Notes: generated from the letters alone by a model not told the origin. 64,000 bases of DNA from Devosia limi DSM 17137 (GCF_900128975.1 NZ_FQVC01000005.1:62001-126000); one strand, 5' to 3'; counted from the stretch's first letter, positions 15,419-25,008 are shown. Translations and numbers: made by a program.

Positions 15419-16228
15419 ATGACGAGCCTTGCACGCATGGACCGGCTGGCAGCGTTGCGCGCCACTATCGCCGACATCGAACGACGGCCGGCGCTGGCCG
15501 AGGCGGCCGCAACGCCACAAAGCGGGGCCGACGGCTTCATCCTGCCCACCCCCGGACTGGTTCAGGAGGTTTTTACCGATGAACGCCGCCATGCCGGGGC
15601 CACGCTGGGCTTTGCCCTGGCGCAGGCGCGCGGCCTGTTGAGCGCTGAACGCCCAGCCGTGGTTTACCTGCAATTACAGGCCGAGGCCCAGGAAATGGGA
15701 CTGCCCTATGGGCCGGGTCTGGTCAGTCTGGGCTTTGACCCGGCAGCCCTGGTGCTCATCCGCCCGGCCAATATCGTCGAACTGCTCTGGGCGGCGGAGG
15801 AGGCCATTGCCTGCCGCGCCGTTGCCGCCGTGCTGGCCGATGTCGCCGGTCAGCCCAAGGCGCTCAATTTCACCGCCAGCCGCCGGCTCAGCCTGCGCGC
15901 GGCCAGCAGCGGCGCATCGGCGTTTTTCCTGCGCTATGGCGCCTGGCGAGAGGCCAGCGCCGCCCAATTGCGCTGGCATATTGCCCCCGCGCTCAGCGGG
16001 CCTCTGTCCTTCGATGCCCGCGCTTCCGGCGAAACCCGCTGGCAGGCCCGGCTGGAAAAGGGCGCGATCACCAATACGCATAATCAGGAGTGGCTGCTGG
16101 AGTGGACTGAAAATGGCTTTGAGATCATCGATACTGGCAGCGCCAGCCCAGCCCAGCCTCTTGCCCAGCCGGCGCTATCTCGCCCTGTTCCTGCCGACCT
16201 GGCCGACCGACATCCTCAGACGGCGTGA
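15419..16228 (+). CDS. imuA: Mutasome protein ImuA
   Basis: 269 residues, a RecA-related protein without a complete ATPase site: after FILPTPGLVQEVFTDERRHAGATLGFALAQA come YLQLQAEAQEMGLPYGPGLVSLGFDPAALVLIRPANIVELLWAAEEAIAC and a C-terminal beta-rich tail. ImuA works with ImuB and DnaE2 in damage-induced translesion synthesis. ATG 15419 has an AGGAGG site; the frame extends to 15335 across the LexA box and was trimmed. It overlaps the start of imuB. Confidence 0.93.
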   Translation: MTSLARMDRLAALRATIADIERRPALAEAAATPQSGADGFILPTPGLVQEVFTDERRHAGATLGFALAQARGLLSAERPAVVYLQLQAEAQEMGLPYGPGLVSLGFDPAALVLIRPANIVELLWAAEEAIACRAVAAVLADVAGQPKALNFTASRRLSLRAASSGASAFFLRYGAWREASAAQLRWHIAPALSGPLSFDARASGETRWQARLEKGAITNTHNQEWLLEWTENGFEIIDTGSASPAQPLAQPALSRPVPADLADRHPQTA

Positions 16229-17789
16229 GCCGGAGCTGACCGGCCCCATCGTGCTTTACGAACATATCAAGGGCGGCCTGCGCCTGGCGGCCATCGACGG
16301 CCAGGCGGCAAGCCTCAAGCTCAGTGTCGGACAGAACCTGGCCGATGCCCGCGCCATGGTGCCAGGTCTTACCGTCCGCGAGATCGACCGTCCCTGGCTT
16401 GCCGCCATATTCGCCGATTTTGCCGACTGGCACTCCAATGCCAGTCCCCTGGTCGCGGTCATGGATGATATGACCGCCTTTGGCGATCTTGTGCTCGATA
16501 TCACCGGCGTAGCGCATCTGTTCGGTGGCGAAGCGCCGATGCTGCGCACCCTGCTGACCCGCCTGCGCGCGCTGGGCTATACCGTAGCTGGCGCCATCGC
16601 CTCCACTATCGGCGCCGCCTGGGCGGTCAGCCACTTTGCCCGCAGCCAGGTGGTGCCACCCGATCAGACCGCCGCCGTACTGGACCCGCTCTCTGTCGCC
16701 GCACTGCGCCTCAATCCGCAACAGGCCGCCGGGCTGACCCAGATGGGGCTCAAGCAGATCGGCCAATTGCCGGGCCGCGACCGCAAGGCCCTGCAGGCGC
16801 GCTTTGGCGTCAGCCTGCTCCAACGCCTCGACCAGGCCTATGGGCGGGCCGAGGAACGGCTGACGCCACGCCTGCCTTTGGCCGAACGCCATGCCGAACG
16901 GCGCTTTGTCGAACCGATCGGGCTGATGGATGACGTGTTGATGTGCGCCCATGACCTCGCCATCCAGCTGGGTCTGCGGCTCGAAGGCGAAGGGCTGGGC
17001 GCCCAGGCCTTCCATCTCTTCCTTTATCGGGTGGACCACCAGGTCATGACCATGTCGGTCAATTCTGGCCGTCCCACGCGCGACCCCGCCCATATCGCGC
17101 GCCTGTTCGCCAATCGCTCCGAACGGCTGCAGGGCGATTATGATGCCGGTTTCGGCATCGACATGATCCGGCTGGCGGCCAGTTCGGTCACGCAACTGGA
17201 TGCGCTGCAACTGGGCGCCTTTGTCGCCCAGGACGGCGCCGAAGATCTCGACCGGCTCTATGACCGGGTCAGCAGCCGGCTGGGGCCACTGGCCGTGGTG
17301 CGCAGCAAATTCGTCAACACCCATATCCCCGAGCGCGCCGTCAAACTCGAGCCGGTCATTGCCCGCACCGCCGACGATCCGCACGCTGCGCCCGACCCGA
17401 CCCGCCTCCGGCCGCTGCGCCTGCTGCCGGCGCCCGAACCGATCACCGTTTTCGCCCAGGTGCCCGATGGCCCGCCCAATTCCATGGTCTGGCGCCGCGT
17501 CAGCTACAAATTCGTCAAGGCCTCCGGCCCCGAACGGCTGGCCACCGAATGGTGGCGTGCCGGCAGGCAATTGCAATTGCTGGGCAGCGACAACCATCAG
17601 AAAGGAGACGACGTCACCGCGGCACAAGAGGCGCTGTCCGAGCAATCGCCGGCCTATCGGGAAGGCCAGTACAGCCGGGACTATTATATTGCCGAGGACA
17701 GCAGTGGCCGCCGCTTCTGGCTGTTTCGCCAGGGCCTGTTCGGCTATGCGAGCCAACTGGATTGGTACATGCAGGGGTTTTTCCCGTGA
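16113..17789 (+). CDS. imuB: Y-family polymerase-like mutasome hub ImuB
   Basis: 558 residues from ATG 16113. The conserved part starts RRYLALFLPTWPTDILRRR; the acidic catalytic residues of active Y-family polymerases (the DxxxFFASVE and SIDE motifs) are absent here, as is normal for ImuB, which serves as a clamp-binding adaptor rather than a polymerase. Palm/fingers-like and little-finger-like regions follow (for example GVAHLFGGE, RLNPQQAAGLTQMGLKQIGQLPGR), then an ImuB-specific C-terminus. The ATG has GGAG at 16099-16102; TTG 16161, nearer the conserved block, is the alternative. Both overlap imuA. Its stop overlaps the dnaE2 start. Confidence 0.9.
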   Translation: MALRSSILAAPAQPSLLPSRRYLALFLPTWPTDILRRREPELTGPIVLYEHIKGGLRLAAIDGQAASLKLSVGQNLADARAMVPGLTVREIDRPWLAAIFADFADWHSNASPLVAVMDDMTAFGDLVLDITGVAHLFGGEAPMLRTLLTRLRALGYTVAGAIASTIGAAWAVSHFARSQVVPPDQTAAVLDPLSVAALRLNPQQAAGLTQMGLKQIGQLPGRDRKALQARFGVSLLQRLDQAYGRAEERLTPRLPLAERHAERRFVEPIGLMDDVLMCAHDLAIQLGLRLEGEGLGAQAFHLFLYRVDHQVMTMSVNSGRPTRDPAHIARLFANRSERLQGDYDAGFGIDMIRLAASSVTQLDALQLGAFVAQDGAEDLDRLYDRVSSRLGPLAVVRSKFVNTHIPERAVKLEPVIARTADDPHAAPDPTRLRPLRLLPAPEPITVFAQVPDGPPNSMVWRRVSYKFVKASGPERLATEWWRAGRQLQLLGSDNHQKGDDVTAAQEALSEQSPAYREGQYSRDYYIAEDSSGRRFWLFRQGLFGYASQLDWYMQGFFP

Positions 17790-20700
17790 GCCGCGTCGTC
17801 GCGCTGCCCGAACGCCCCGCCAGACCGGCGGCGGGGCTGCCCACCGCGCCCGCCTATGCCGAACTGGTGACGACTTCCAATTTCTCGTTCCTGCGCGCCG
17901 GATCGCATCCCGAAGAGCTGGTGGCGGCTGCGCTGGCGCTCGGCCTCAATGGCCTGGGTCTGTGCGACCGCAATACCTTTGCCGGCGTGGTGCGCGGCTT
18001 TGCGGCGCTCCGCGATCTCAAGCCCGCCGATTCCAACTTCCGCTATGTCGTGGGCACACGGCTCTGCTTTGCCGATGGCACGCCCGACATCACCGCCTAT
18101 CCGAGCGACCGGCAGGCCTATGGCCGGCTCTGCCAATTGTTGAGCGCCGGCAACATGGCCGGGGCCAAAGGCTATTGCCACCTCACTTTCGATGACCTCC
18201 GCGCTGCGACTGAAGGCCAGCTGTTCATCGTCCACTTCGACGAAGCCGCGCCGCATCAATCCCGCCTCACCCTGCAAAGGCTGGTGCAACTGGCGCCCGA
18301 TCGTGTCTGGCTGGCGGCTGCCTGTCGCTTTCAAGGTCATGACCGGGCCCGCCTGGCGCGCTTGGCAGCGCTGGCGGAGCAGTTCCGCATTCCCCTGATC
18401 GCGGTCAATGACGTGCTCTATCACGAACCGGGCCGGCGCATCCTGCAGGATGTGGTGACCTGCATCCGCGAACACCTGACCATTGCCGAAGCCGGCCGGC
18501 GGCTTGAAGCCCATGCCGAGCGCCATCTCAAGCCGCCCATGGAAATGGCGCGCCTGTTCGCCGCCTATCCCGATGCCATCGCCCAGACCCAGACCCTCCT
18601 GTCGCGCATCGCATTCTCGCTGGAGCAGCTGCGCTACAATTATCCCGAGGAAACCGTGGGGAATGGCGAAACCGCCCAGCAGACGCTGGAGCGCCTGACC
18701 TGGATCGGTGCGCAGAAGCGCTATCCCGCCGGCGTCCCCGACGCGATCAAGGCCAGCCTGTGGAAGGAACTCTGCCTCATCGGTTACAAGGGCTATGCCG
18801 CCTATTTCCTGACCGTGCATGACATTGTTCAATATGCCCGCCATGAGCGGCAGATCCTGTGCCAGGGGCGTGGCTCCGCCGCCAATTCGGCGGTGTGTTT
18901 TTGCCTGGAAATTACCGAGGTCGATCCGGCCACAGCCAATCTGGTCTTTGGCCGCTTCATCTCCACCGAACGCGACGAGCCGCCCGATATCGACGTCGAT
19001 TTCGAGCACGAGCGGCGCGAAGAGGTGATGCAATATATCTATGGCAAATATGGCGGCAACCACACCGGGCTGACCGCCAACGTCATCTCCTACCGCACTA
19101 AAAGCGCCATCCGCGAGACCTGCAAGGTATTCGGGATTTCCGATGACACCATTGCCGCACTCAACCAGTTGCACTGGGGCTGGTCCAGCGACGTCCAGAC
19201 CCAGTCCATGCGCGATGCCGGGCTTGATCCCGCCGATCCCACCCTTGCCATGGCCATGGAGGTCGCACGGGCGCTACGCGGTTTTCCCCGGCACTTGTCC
19301 CAGCATGTCGGCGGCTTCGTCATCACCCGCGACCCGCTCAACCAACTCGTTCCCATCGGCCAGACCGCCATGGACAGCCGCACCATCGTCGAATGGAACA
19401 AGGACGATATCGACACCCTGGGCATCCTCAAGGTCGATATCCTGGCGCTCGGCATGCTGTCCTGCCTGCGCCGCGCCTTCGAGATGATGCATGTCCATTA
19501 TGGCCTGGACCTGAAACTTGTCGATCTGCTGGCCGAAGAGAAGGACCCCGATCAGTCCAAGAAGGCCCGCGTCTATGCCATGACCCACCGCGCCGATACG
19601 ATCGGCGTGTTCCAGATCGAAAGCCGCGCGCAGATGTCGATGCTGCCGCGTCTCAAGCCCACCAAGTTCTATGATCTGGTCATCGAGGTCGCCATCGTCC
19701 GGCCCGGTCCGATCCAGGGTGGCATGGTGCATCCCTATCTGCAGCGCCGCCTGGGCAATCAGGAGGTCAACTACCCCTCGCCGGAACTTCAGGCGGTACT
19801 GGAGCGAACCCTGGGCATTCCCCTGTTTCAGGAACAGGCCATGCAGATCGCCATTGTCGGCGCCGGCTTTTCGGCCGGCAAGGCCGACCAGTTACGCCGC
19901 GCCATGGCGGCGTGGCGGCGCACCGGCAAGATTGCCCAGTTCGGCGATGAGTTCATCTCCGGCATGCTCGCCAACGGCTATCCGCTCGAATTCGCCAAGG
20001 CCAGTTTTGCCCAGATCCAGGGCTTTGCCGAATATGGCTTTCCCGAAAGCCATGCCGCTTCGTTTGCCCTCCTTGTCTACGCCTCGTGCTGGCTCAAATG
20101 CCATTACCCCGATGTGTTCGCCACCGCCCTGCTCAATAGCCAGCCGATGGGCTTTTATGCCCCCTCCCAGATCATCCGCGACGCCCAGGAGCATGGCGTC
20201 GAAATCCGCCCTGTCGACGTCAACCTGTCCGATCTCGAAAGCGTCCTCGAGGAAGGCAGCCGCCCGGCCAACCAGTGCCTGTGGCCCCAGCATGCCGATA
20301 TGATCGATGATATCCGCTCCACCAAGGCGATCCGGCTGGGCCTGTCCTTTGCCGAAGGCCTCAGGGAGGGCGATGCCAATATCATCATTGCCCGGCGCGG
20401 CGCTGGCTATGATTCGGTGCGCGACCTCTGGCTGCGCACCGGCCTGGGCCCCGCCATCCTCGAACGACTGGCCAATGCCGATGCCTTTGCCTCGCTCGGC
20501 CTCAGCCGCCGCGATGCGCTCTGGGCGATCAAGGGTCTCATGGGCACGGAAGGGGCGCAGACCCTGCCCCTGTTTGCCAGCGCCGATGGCCCGCGGGGTA
20601 CACCGGAGGCCGATGCCGAACTCCCCCCCATGCCGCCAGGTGAATCGGTGATCCATGACTATCGGCACCTGTCCTATTCGCTCAAGGGCCACCCAGTCCA

Positions 20701-21181
20701 GTTCCTGCGCCCCTTGCTGGAGCAGCGGCGGATCGTGCGGGCCGCCGAGTTGATCAATGCCGAGCCGGGGCGCTTTATCGAAGTGGCCGGGCTGGTGCTG
20801 GTGCGCCAGCGGCCCGGCACGGCCAGCGGGGTGATCTTTGCGACCCTGGAGGACGAGACCGGCATCGCCAATATCGTCATCTGGCCAAAGGTGTTTGAAG
20901 CCAATCGCCGCATCGTGCTGGGGTCACGCCTGCTGGCGGTACGCGGCCAGTTGCAGCGCGAGGGCCTGGTCATTCACATCATCGCCAGGGAACTGACCGA
21001 CATGACCCGGCATCTGCTCGATCTGGCGGCTGGACAGGACATGGGCGATGCCATTCTCGCCCGCGGCGACGAAGGCAGGACCGGCTCGCCCCCAGGGCGC
21101 GACCGGCCGGCGCTGCTGCAGATCGAGGCCGCCCGCCGCCAGGCTTACGCGGCGCTGCCGGGGGGACGTAATTTTCATTGA
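17786..21181 (+). CDS. dnaE2: Error-prone DNA polymerase III alpha subunit DnaE2
   Basis: 1131 residues from GTG 17786, which shares GTGA with the imuB stop. It has an N-terminal PHP domain (AELVTTSNFSFLRAGSHPEEL...), the polymerase palm with PDIDVDF near residues 400-406, RPGPIQGGMVHPYLQRR, helix-hairpin-helix repeats, and an OB-fold (VLVRQRPGTASGVIFATLEDETG) near residues 1005-1030. DnaE2 performs the mutagenic extension step in the ImuA-ImuB-DnaE2 system. It is the last gene of the SOS operon. A longer frame to 17549 lies within imuB and was rejected. Confidence 0.97.
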   Translation: MSRVVALPERPARPAAGLPTAPAYAELVTTSNFSFLRAGSHPEELVAAALALGLNGLGLCDRNTFAGVVRGFAALRDLKPADSNFRYVVGTRLCFADGTPDITAYPSDRQAYGRLCQLLSAGNMAGAKGYCHLTFDDLRAATEGQLFIVHFDEAAPHQSRLTLQRLVQLAPDRVWLAAACRFQGHDRARLARLAALAEQFRIPLIAVNDVLYHEPGRRILQDVVTCIREHLTIAEAGRRLEAHAERHLKPPMEMARLFAAYPDAIAQTQTLLSRIAFSLEQLRYNYPEETVGNGETAQQTLERLTWIGAQKRYPAGVPDAIKASLWKELCLIGYKGYAAYFLTVHDIVQYARHERQILCQGRGSAANSAVCFCLEITEVDPATANLVFGRFISTERDEPPDIDVDFEHERREEVMQYIYGKYGGNHTGLTANVISYRTKSAIRETCKVFGISDDTIAALNQLHWGWSSDVQTQSMRDAGLDPADPTLAMAMEVARALRGFPRHLSQHVGGFVITRDPLNQLVPIGQTAMDSRTIVEWNKDDIDTLGILKVDILALGMLSCLRRAFEMMHVHYGLDLKLVDLLAEEKDPDQSKKARVYAMTHRADTIGVFQIESRAQMSMLPRLKPTKFYDLVIEVAIVRPGPIQGGMVHPYLQRRLGNQEVNYPSPELQAVLERTLGIPLFQEQAMQIAIVGAGFSAGKADQLRRAMAAWRRTGKIAQFGDEFISGMLANGYPLEFAKASFAQIQGFAEYGFPESHAASFALLVYASCWLKCHYPDVFATALLNSQPMGFYAPSQIIRDAQEHGVEIRPVDVNLSDLESVLEEGSRPANQCLWPQHADMIDDIRSTKAIRLGLSFAEGLREGDANIIIARRGAGYDSVRDLWLRTGLGPAILERLANADAFASLGLSRRDALWAIKGLMGTEGAQTLPLFASADGPRGTPEADAELPPMPPGESVIHDYRHLSYSLKGHPVQFLRPLLEQRRIVRAAELINAEPGRFIEVAGLVLVRQRPGTASGVIFATLEDETGIANIVIWPKVFEANRRIVLGSRLLAVRGQLQREGLVIHIIARELTDMTRHLLDLAAGQDMGDAILARGDEGRTGSPPGRDRPALLQIEAARRQAYAALPGGRNFH

Positions 21182-21183
21182 GG

Positions 21184-21474
21184 CTAGACCAGGATGGTGT
21201 CGATCACCTTGGCCAAGGCCATGTCCTTGGTGGTGAGGCCGCCCGCATCATGGGTGGTCAGCACAATTGTCACCCGATTATAGCTATTGGACCATTCCGG
21301 ATGGTGCCCGGCGCTCTCGGCAGCCAGCGCCACGCGGGTCATGAACGCAAAAGCTTCGGAAAAGTCCTTGAATTTGAACACATGGCTGATGGCATCGCCG
21401 GCTTCGTCATAGACCCAGCCATTGAGCCCCCCAAGCGCCCGTTCCCTTTGCGTGCTGCTGAGCTTGTCCGCCAT
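21184..21474 (-). CDS. phhB: Pterin-4a-carbinolamine dehydratase
   Basis: 96 residues matching PCD/DCo[55 protein letters not shown], with the catalytic HHPE/W motif near residue 57. The enzyme dehydrates 4a-hydroxytetrahydrobiopterin; no phenylalanine hydroxylase lies nearby, and in many bacteria the enzyme acts elsewhere in pterin or molybdopterin metabolism. A TTG four codons earlier (21486) is possible. It converges on dnaE2 with 2 nt between the stop codons. Confidence 0.93.
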   Translation of the reverse strand: MADKLSSTQRERALGGLNGWVYDEAGDAISHVFKFKDFSEAFAFMTRVALAAESAGHHPEWSNSYNRVTIVLTTHDAGGLTTKDMALAKVIDTILV

Positions 21475-21788
21475 CCTGCTTTCCAATCATCTTGGTCAAA
21501 ACCCAGCACTAGCGAGGCAAAACGACTGTTCCATGGCGATCTGCAGGCAGATCAGCACATCGGCGCCCTTGCCCCCCGGCGCGCCATACCCGGGCGCGGA
21601 TTTCCAACAAGTGCGAAAAATGCCGGGCGAAAACGATGCACTTCATTAAAGTGCCATTCACCGTCGTGAACGGATTCATCACCTCTTTGCGTCCAAGCTG
21701 TCGTCTAGCAAGATGATCTTAACGTGCTGCGGGCCTGATCAGCTCGTAACTTGGGGTGCCCCGCGTGCTTGCTTCGGCTCGCAAATCG
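21475..21788. other. Gene-free divergent upstream region
   Basis: About 300 nt between the start of the pterin dehydratase gene and the GGDEF/EAL gene. I see no ORF, RNA gene or palindrome that I can defend; it presumably holds both promoters. An in-frame GTG for the right-hand gene lies at 21756. Confidence 0.5.
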
Positions 21789-24071
21789 ATGCCGACACTG
21801 GATTATGTGTCGATCGTCCGGTCTGTCTATGGCGATAGACGGGCGCTGCTGGCTGGCGCCTTCGCCAGCGCGCTTGCCGCTGGCCTGTCGGCATACAAGG
21901 CCCAATCGCTCGCCCTTTATCTTGTCGCCCTGGCATTTCTCGGCGTTGGCCTGATCCGCTATCTCAACATGCGCGCCTTCTGGAAGGCGGCCATCGAGAG
22001 CGATGACGCTGAGGCCGCCGAACATTGGGAGTTCCGCGCCGTCATTGGCGGGGGCCTGGTGGCGACCGTCTATGGCGTCTGGTGCCTGGTGGCGATGGTA
22101 CTGGTCGATGACCCCTATGCCGAACTGGTCGCCACCTCGCTGTCCATTGCCGCCATGGTCGGCGTCTGCGCCCGCAACTTTGGGCTCGACCGGCTGGTCA
22201 CGATCCAGACCCTGCTCCTGGTCTTTCCGCTTTCGATCGGCCTGATGCTGGGCGGCGATCTCTATCACCCCGTTCTCGCCGGCCTGCTGATCGTCATGCT
22301 GGTCAGCTTCCGCAAGCTGGCTGCCGATATCCGCTCGATCCTGCTGAGCGCCGTGCATGGCAGAGTCGAAGCCTCCCGGCTTGCCGGCGAACTCGACATG
22401 GCCATGAGCACCATGCAGCACGGCCTGTGCATGCTGGACGAAAACGGCGCGGTGACCGTGGTCAATGAACGCGCCGTGCGCATATTCGCCCTGCTGGAGA
22501 TCACCGACCTGCTGGGCCGCCCTTTTGCCGGGATCCTGGCGGAGCTCGGCGCCGATGGTCGCCTGCCCTACAGCGCCGTCGATCGGCTCATCGACATGGC
22601 CGACAAGCGCGCCTCGGGCAAGGTGCTGCTCTGCCTGCCGCTGGGGCGCTATTACGAAGTGACCGTCAGTTCGCGCCGCGAGCGCAGCGTCATGCTGTTT
22701 GAAGACATCAGCGAACGCATCGCCGCTGAGGAGCGGATCACCTTCATGGCGCGTCACGACGCGCTGACCGAATTGCCCAACCGCGCCTATTTCAGCGATC
22801 TGGTGGTCGAGGATCTGAAGGCCCGTCGGGCCGTGTCGGGGCCGACCCGCACCATCTGCCTGATGATCATCGATATCGATGACTTCAAGCATGTCAACGA
22901 TACGCTCGGCCATATCGTGGGCGACCAATTGCTCACCGAAGTGGCGTTGCGCCTGCGCAAGGCCGTGCCCCCCGATGCAGTGCTGGCCCGCCTGGGCGGC
23001 GACGAATTCGTAGTCTATCGCCGCCAGATTGACAGCGCCGGTGCCGCGCAGCGCGAGGCCGACCGCATCCTGGCGGCGTTCCGCGCCCCCTTCCACCTGG
23101 ATGGGCTCACCCTATCGAGCGATGTCAGCGTCGGCATCGTCACCAGCCAGTCGGGCGACGATGATATCGATGCTTTGATGACCAAGGCCGATCTGGCGCT
23201 TTACACAGCCAAGGGTGACGGCAAGGGCCGTAGCCAGATCTTCCACACGCAGATGGATATCGATTACCACTACCGCCAGCGGCTCAAGACCGATCTGCGC
23301 GAAGCGGTGCGCACCGGCTCGCTTACGCTGGCCTTCCAGCCATTGATCGACCTGGAGACCCGCCGGGTCGTGACCTGCGAGGCCCTGGCCCGCTGGGATC
23401 ACCCCGATCTCGGCAGCATCCCGCCCTCGACCTTCATTCCGCTGGCCGAAGAAATCGGCCTGATTTCCGATCTGACCGCCTGGGTGCTGGAATCGGCCAC
23501 TGCGCAATGCAGCCTCTGGCCGGGTGATGTCGGCGTCGCCATCAACATTTCGGCCCGCGATTTCCGCGGCGCCAATATGGGCTGGCTTGTCGAGCAGGCG
23601 CTGCTGCGCTCGGGTCTGCCGGCCCACCGCCTCGAAATCGAAGTCACCGAAACCGCCGTGATCGAAGAGCACGACGTGGCGCTGGGCGTTCTGCGCAACC
23701 TCGCCGCCCAGGGCATTTCCATCGCCCTCGACGATTTCGGCACCGGCTATTCCTCGCTTAGCTACCTGAACGCCTTGCCCTTTACCAAGCTCAAGATCGA
23801 TCGTAGCTTCGTCGTCGATATCGGCACCAATCCGCGTGCGCTGCGCCTGCTGACCAATGTGGCGCGCCTCGGCCGCGACCTCAATCTGACCGTGGTGGCC
23901 GAAGGCGTCGAAACCCAGGAACAGCTCAACATCCTCGTGGCGCACACCAGGATCCAGCAAGTGCAGGGTTTCCTGTTCAGCCGGCCGCTGCCGGCGCACG
24001 ATATTGTCGAGTTGATTGCTCATTTCAACGCGCCCCCACCGCCTGAGGCGATTACCCGCAGACATGGTTAA
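21789..24071 (+). CDS. Membrane-bound PAS-GGDEF-EAL cyclic-di-GMP protein
   Basis: 760 residues. About six membrane helices occupy residues 15-185, followed by a short cytoplasmic helix, a PAS-like domain (CMLDENGAVTVVNERAVRIFALLE, about 210-300), a GGDEF domain with intact RLGGDEF near residue 405 and an EAL domain with CEALARWDH, AINISARDF, IEVTET, DDFGTGYSS, KIDRSF and AEGVET. Both catalytic centres look complete. It probably senses a membrane or cytoplasmic signal and adjusts c-di-GMP. ATG 21789 is preferred; GTG 21756 would add 11 residues. A terminator follows at 24114. Confidence 0.93.
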   Translation: MPTLDYVSIVRSVYGDRRALLAGAFASALAAGLSAYKAQSLALYLVALAFLGVGLIRYLNMRAFWKAAIESDDAEAAEHWEFRAVIGGGLVATVYGVWCLVAMVLVDDPYAELVATSLSIAAMVGVCARNFGLDRLVTIQTLLLVFPLSIGLMLGGDLYHPVLAGLLIVMLVSFRKLAADIRSILLSAVHGRVEASRLAGELDMAMSTMQHGLCMLDENGAVTVVNERAVRIFALLEITDLLGRPFAGILAELGADGRLPYSAVDRLIDMADKRASGKVLLCLPLGRYYEVTVSSRRERSVMLFEDISERIAAEERITFMARHDALTELPNRAYFSDLVVEDLKARRAVSGPTRTICLMIIDIDDFKHVNDTLGHIVGDQLLTEVALRLRKAVPPDAVLARLGGDEFVVYRRQIDSAGAAQREADRILAAFRAPFHLDGLTLSSDVSVGIVTSQSGDDDIDALMTKADLALYTAKGDGKGRSQIFHTQMDIDYHYRQRLKTDLREAVRTGSLTLAFQPLIDLETRRVVTCEALARWDHPDLGSIPPSTFIPLAEEIGLISDLTAWVLESATAQCSLWPGDVGVAINISARDFRGANMGWLVEQALLRSGLPAHRLEIEVTETAVIEEHDVALGVLRNLAAQGISIALDDFGTGYSSLSYLNALPFTKLKIDRSFVVDIGTNPRALRLLTNVARLGRDLNLTVVAEGVETQEQLNILVAHTRIQQVQGFLFSRPLPAHDIVELIAHFNAPPPPEAITRRHG

Positions 24072-24081
24072 TCCGCGTTAA
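24062..24081 (+). promoter_or_regulatory. TTAA-N6-TTAA, CtrA-like but one base short
   Basis: TTAA (24068-24071) and TTAA (24078-24081) are separated by TCCGCG, six bases instead of the seven of the CtrA consensus. The motif overlaps the stop codon of the GGDEF/EAL gene. Recorded because a closer match lies 100 nt downstream. Confidence 0.25.
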
Positions 24082-24113
24082 CACGCTGTTTTCCATATTC
24101 TAAACGCCATTTG

Positions 24114-24145
24114 GCCTGGCCCCGTCCGCCAGGCTCGCTATTTTT
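24114..24145 (+). terminator. Rho-independent terminator of the GGDEF/EAL gene
   Basis: GCCTGGC (24114-24120) and GCCAGGC (24128-24134) form a 7-bp stem around CCCGTCC, followed by TCGCTATTTTT. Confidence 0.75.
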
Positions 24146-24161
24146 CCCAATTTTGTTATGG

Positions 24162-24176
24162 CTAACAAACCGTTAA
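24162..24176 (+). promoter_or_regulatory. CtrA-like box upstream of FeeM-like gene
   Basis: CTAA-CAAACCG-TTAA followed by C matches the CtrA full site TTAA-N7-TTAAC in seven of the eight half-site bases. It lies 28 nt before the ATG of the next gene, so CtrA could repress or activate depending on the true start of transcription. Confidence 0.45.
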
Positions 24177-24204
24177 CCTGGCCGCGTCAATTGGGGATTT
24201 AGTA

Positions 24205-24963
24205 ATGAGTGCGACCTCCCAAGATCAGGCCAGCGCCGCCTCGCGCTTCGCTGTCACCCTGATCGACCTGCTCGATCGCGTTCAGTATCGCCGGGTTTCC
24301 CTCGAAGAGCAGTTCGATCCGGTTTACCGCCTTCGCTATGAGGCCTATCGGCGCGAGGAATTCGTACCGATCAACTCGCAGCGCGTGACCCGGGACGATT
24401 ACGACAACGCCGCCAATTGCTACAGCTTTGGCGTCTATATCGACGGCACGCTGGTTAGTTCGATCCGTTTCCATCATGTCACCCCGGACGATCCCACCTC
24501 GCCCGGCCGCTCGGTGTGGCCCGAAGTGCTGGGTCCGATCCTTGAGCATGGCGACAGCTATATCGACCCCAGCCGTTTCACCGCCGATCATGAGGCCTCG
24601 CTGGCCTTTCCGGCGCTGCCCTACCTGACGCTGCGCATCATCGCCATGGCCTGCGAGCATTTCGAGGCGCGCTATTGCATTTCCTCGGTCCGCCCCGAAC
24701 ATGCCGCCTTCTACAAGCGCATTTTCGGCTCCAAGCAATTGGGCGACGAGCGCTATTTCGCCGAACTGACCTTTCCGATGTGCCTGTATGCGGCCGAAGT
24801 GCCGATAATCCGCGACCGCGTCGCCGACCGCTATCCGTTCTTCATGTCGACGGCCGAGGAGCGGGAAAACCTGTTTGGTCCCGATCATCGGGCGGTTGGC
24901 GCCATTGCTCCGACCGCCCGCATGGCCCATCGCCTGCGCCTGATCGAGACCGCCAGCGCCTGA
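24205..24963 (+). CDS. FeeM-like N-acyl amino acid synthase domain protein (GNAT fold)
   Basis: 252 residues. The pattern FDPVYRLRYEAYRREEFVPINSQRVTRDDYDNAANCYSFGVYIDGTLVSSIRFHHV, SRFTADHEASLAFPALPYLTLRIIAMACEHFEARYCISSVRPEHAAFYKRIFG fits the acyltransferase group that includes FeeM (long-chain N-acyl amino acid synthases) and autoinducer-synthase-like proteins. The expected reaction is transfer of an acyl chain, probably from acyl-ACP, to an amino group; donor and acceptor are unknown here. It stands alone between terminators, with a CtrA-like box upstream. It lacks the LuxI regulatory context. Confidence 0.75.
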   Translation: MSATSQDQASAASRFAVTLIDLLDRVQYRRVSLEEQFDPVYRLRYEAYRREEFVPINSQRVTRDDYDNAANCYSFGVYIDGTLVSSIRFHHVTPDDPTSPGRSVWPEVLGPILEHGDSYIDPSRFTADHEASLAFPALPYLTLRIIAMACEHFEARYCISSVRPEHAAFYKRIFGSKQLGDERYFAELTFPMCLYAAEVPIIRDRVADRYPFFMSTAEERENLFGPDHRAVGAIAPTARMAHRLRLIETASA

Positions 24964-24984
24964 GGCGCGCCAAGATTTTCACGG

Positions 24985-25008
24985 CTGGCCTTGATTTAGG
25001 CCAGTTTG
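24985..25008 (+). terminator. Hairpin after FeeM-like gene
   Basis: CTGGCC (24985-24990) and GGCCAG (24999-25004) pair around TTGATTTA, followed by TTTG. A weak terminator placed 22 nt after the FeeM-like stop. Confidence 0.5.

Noticed and set aside
24205..24963. LuxI-type homoserine-lactone synthase
   Set aside because: The fold is related, but there is no luxR neighbour and the sequence fits the FeeM-like group better.
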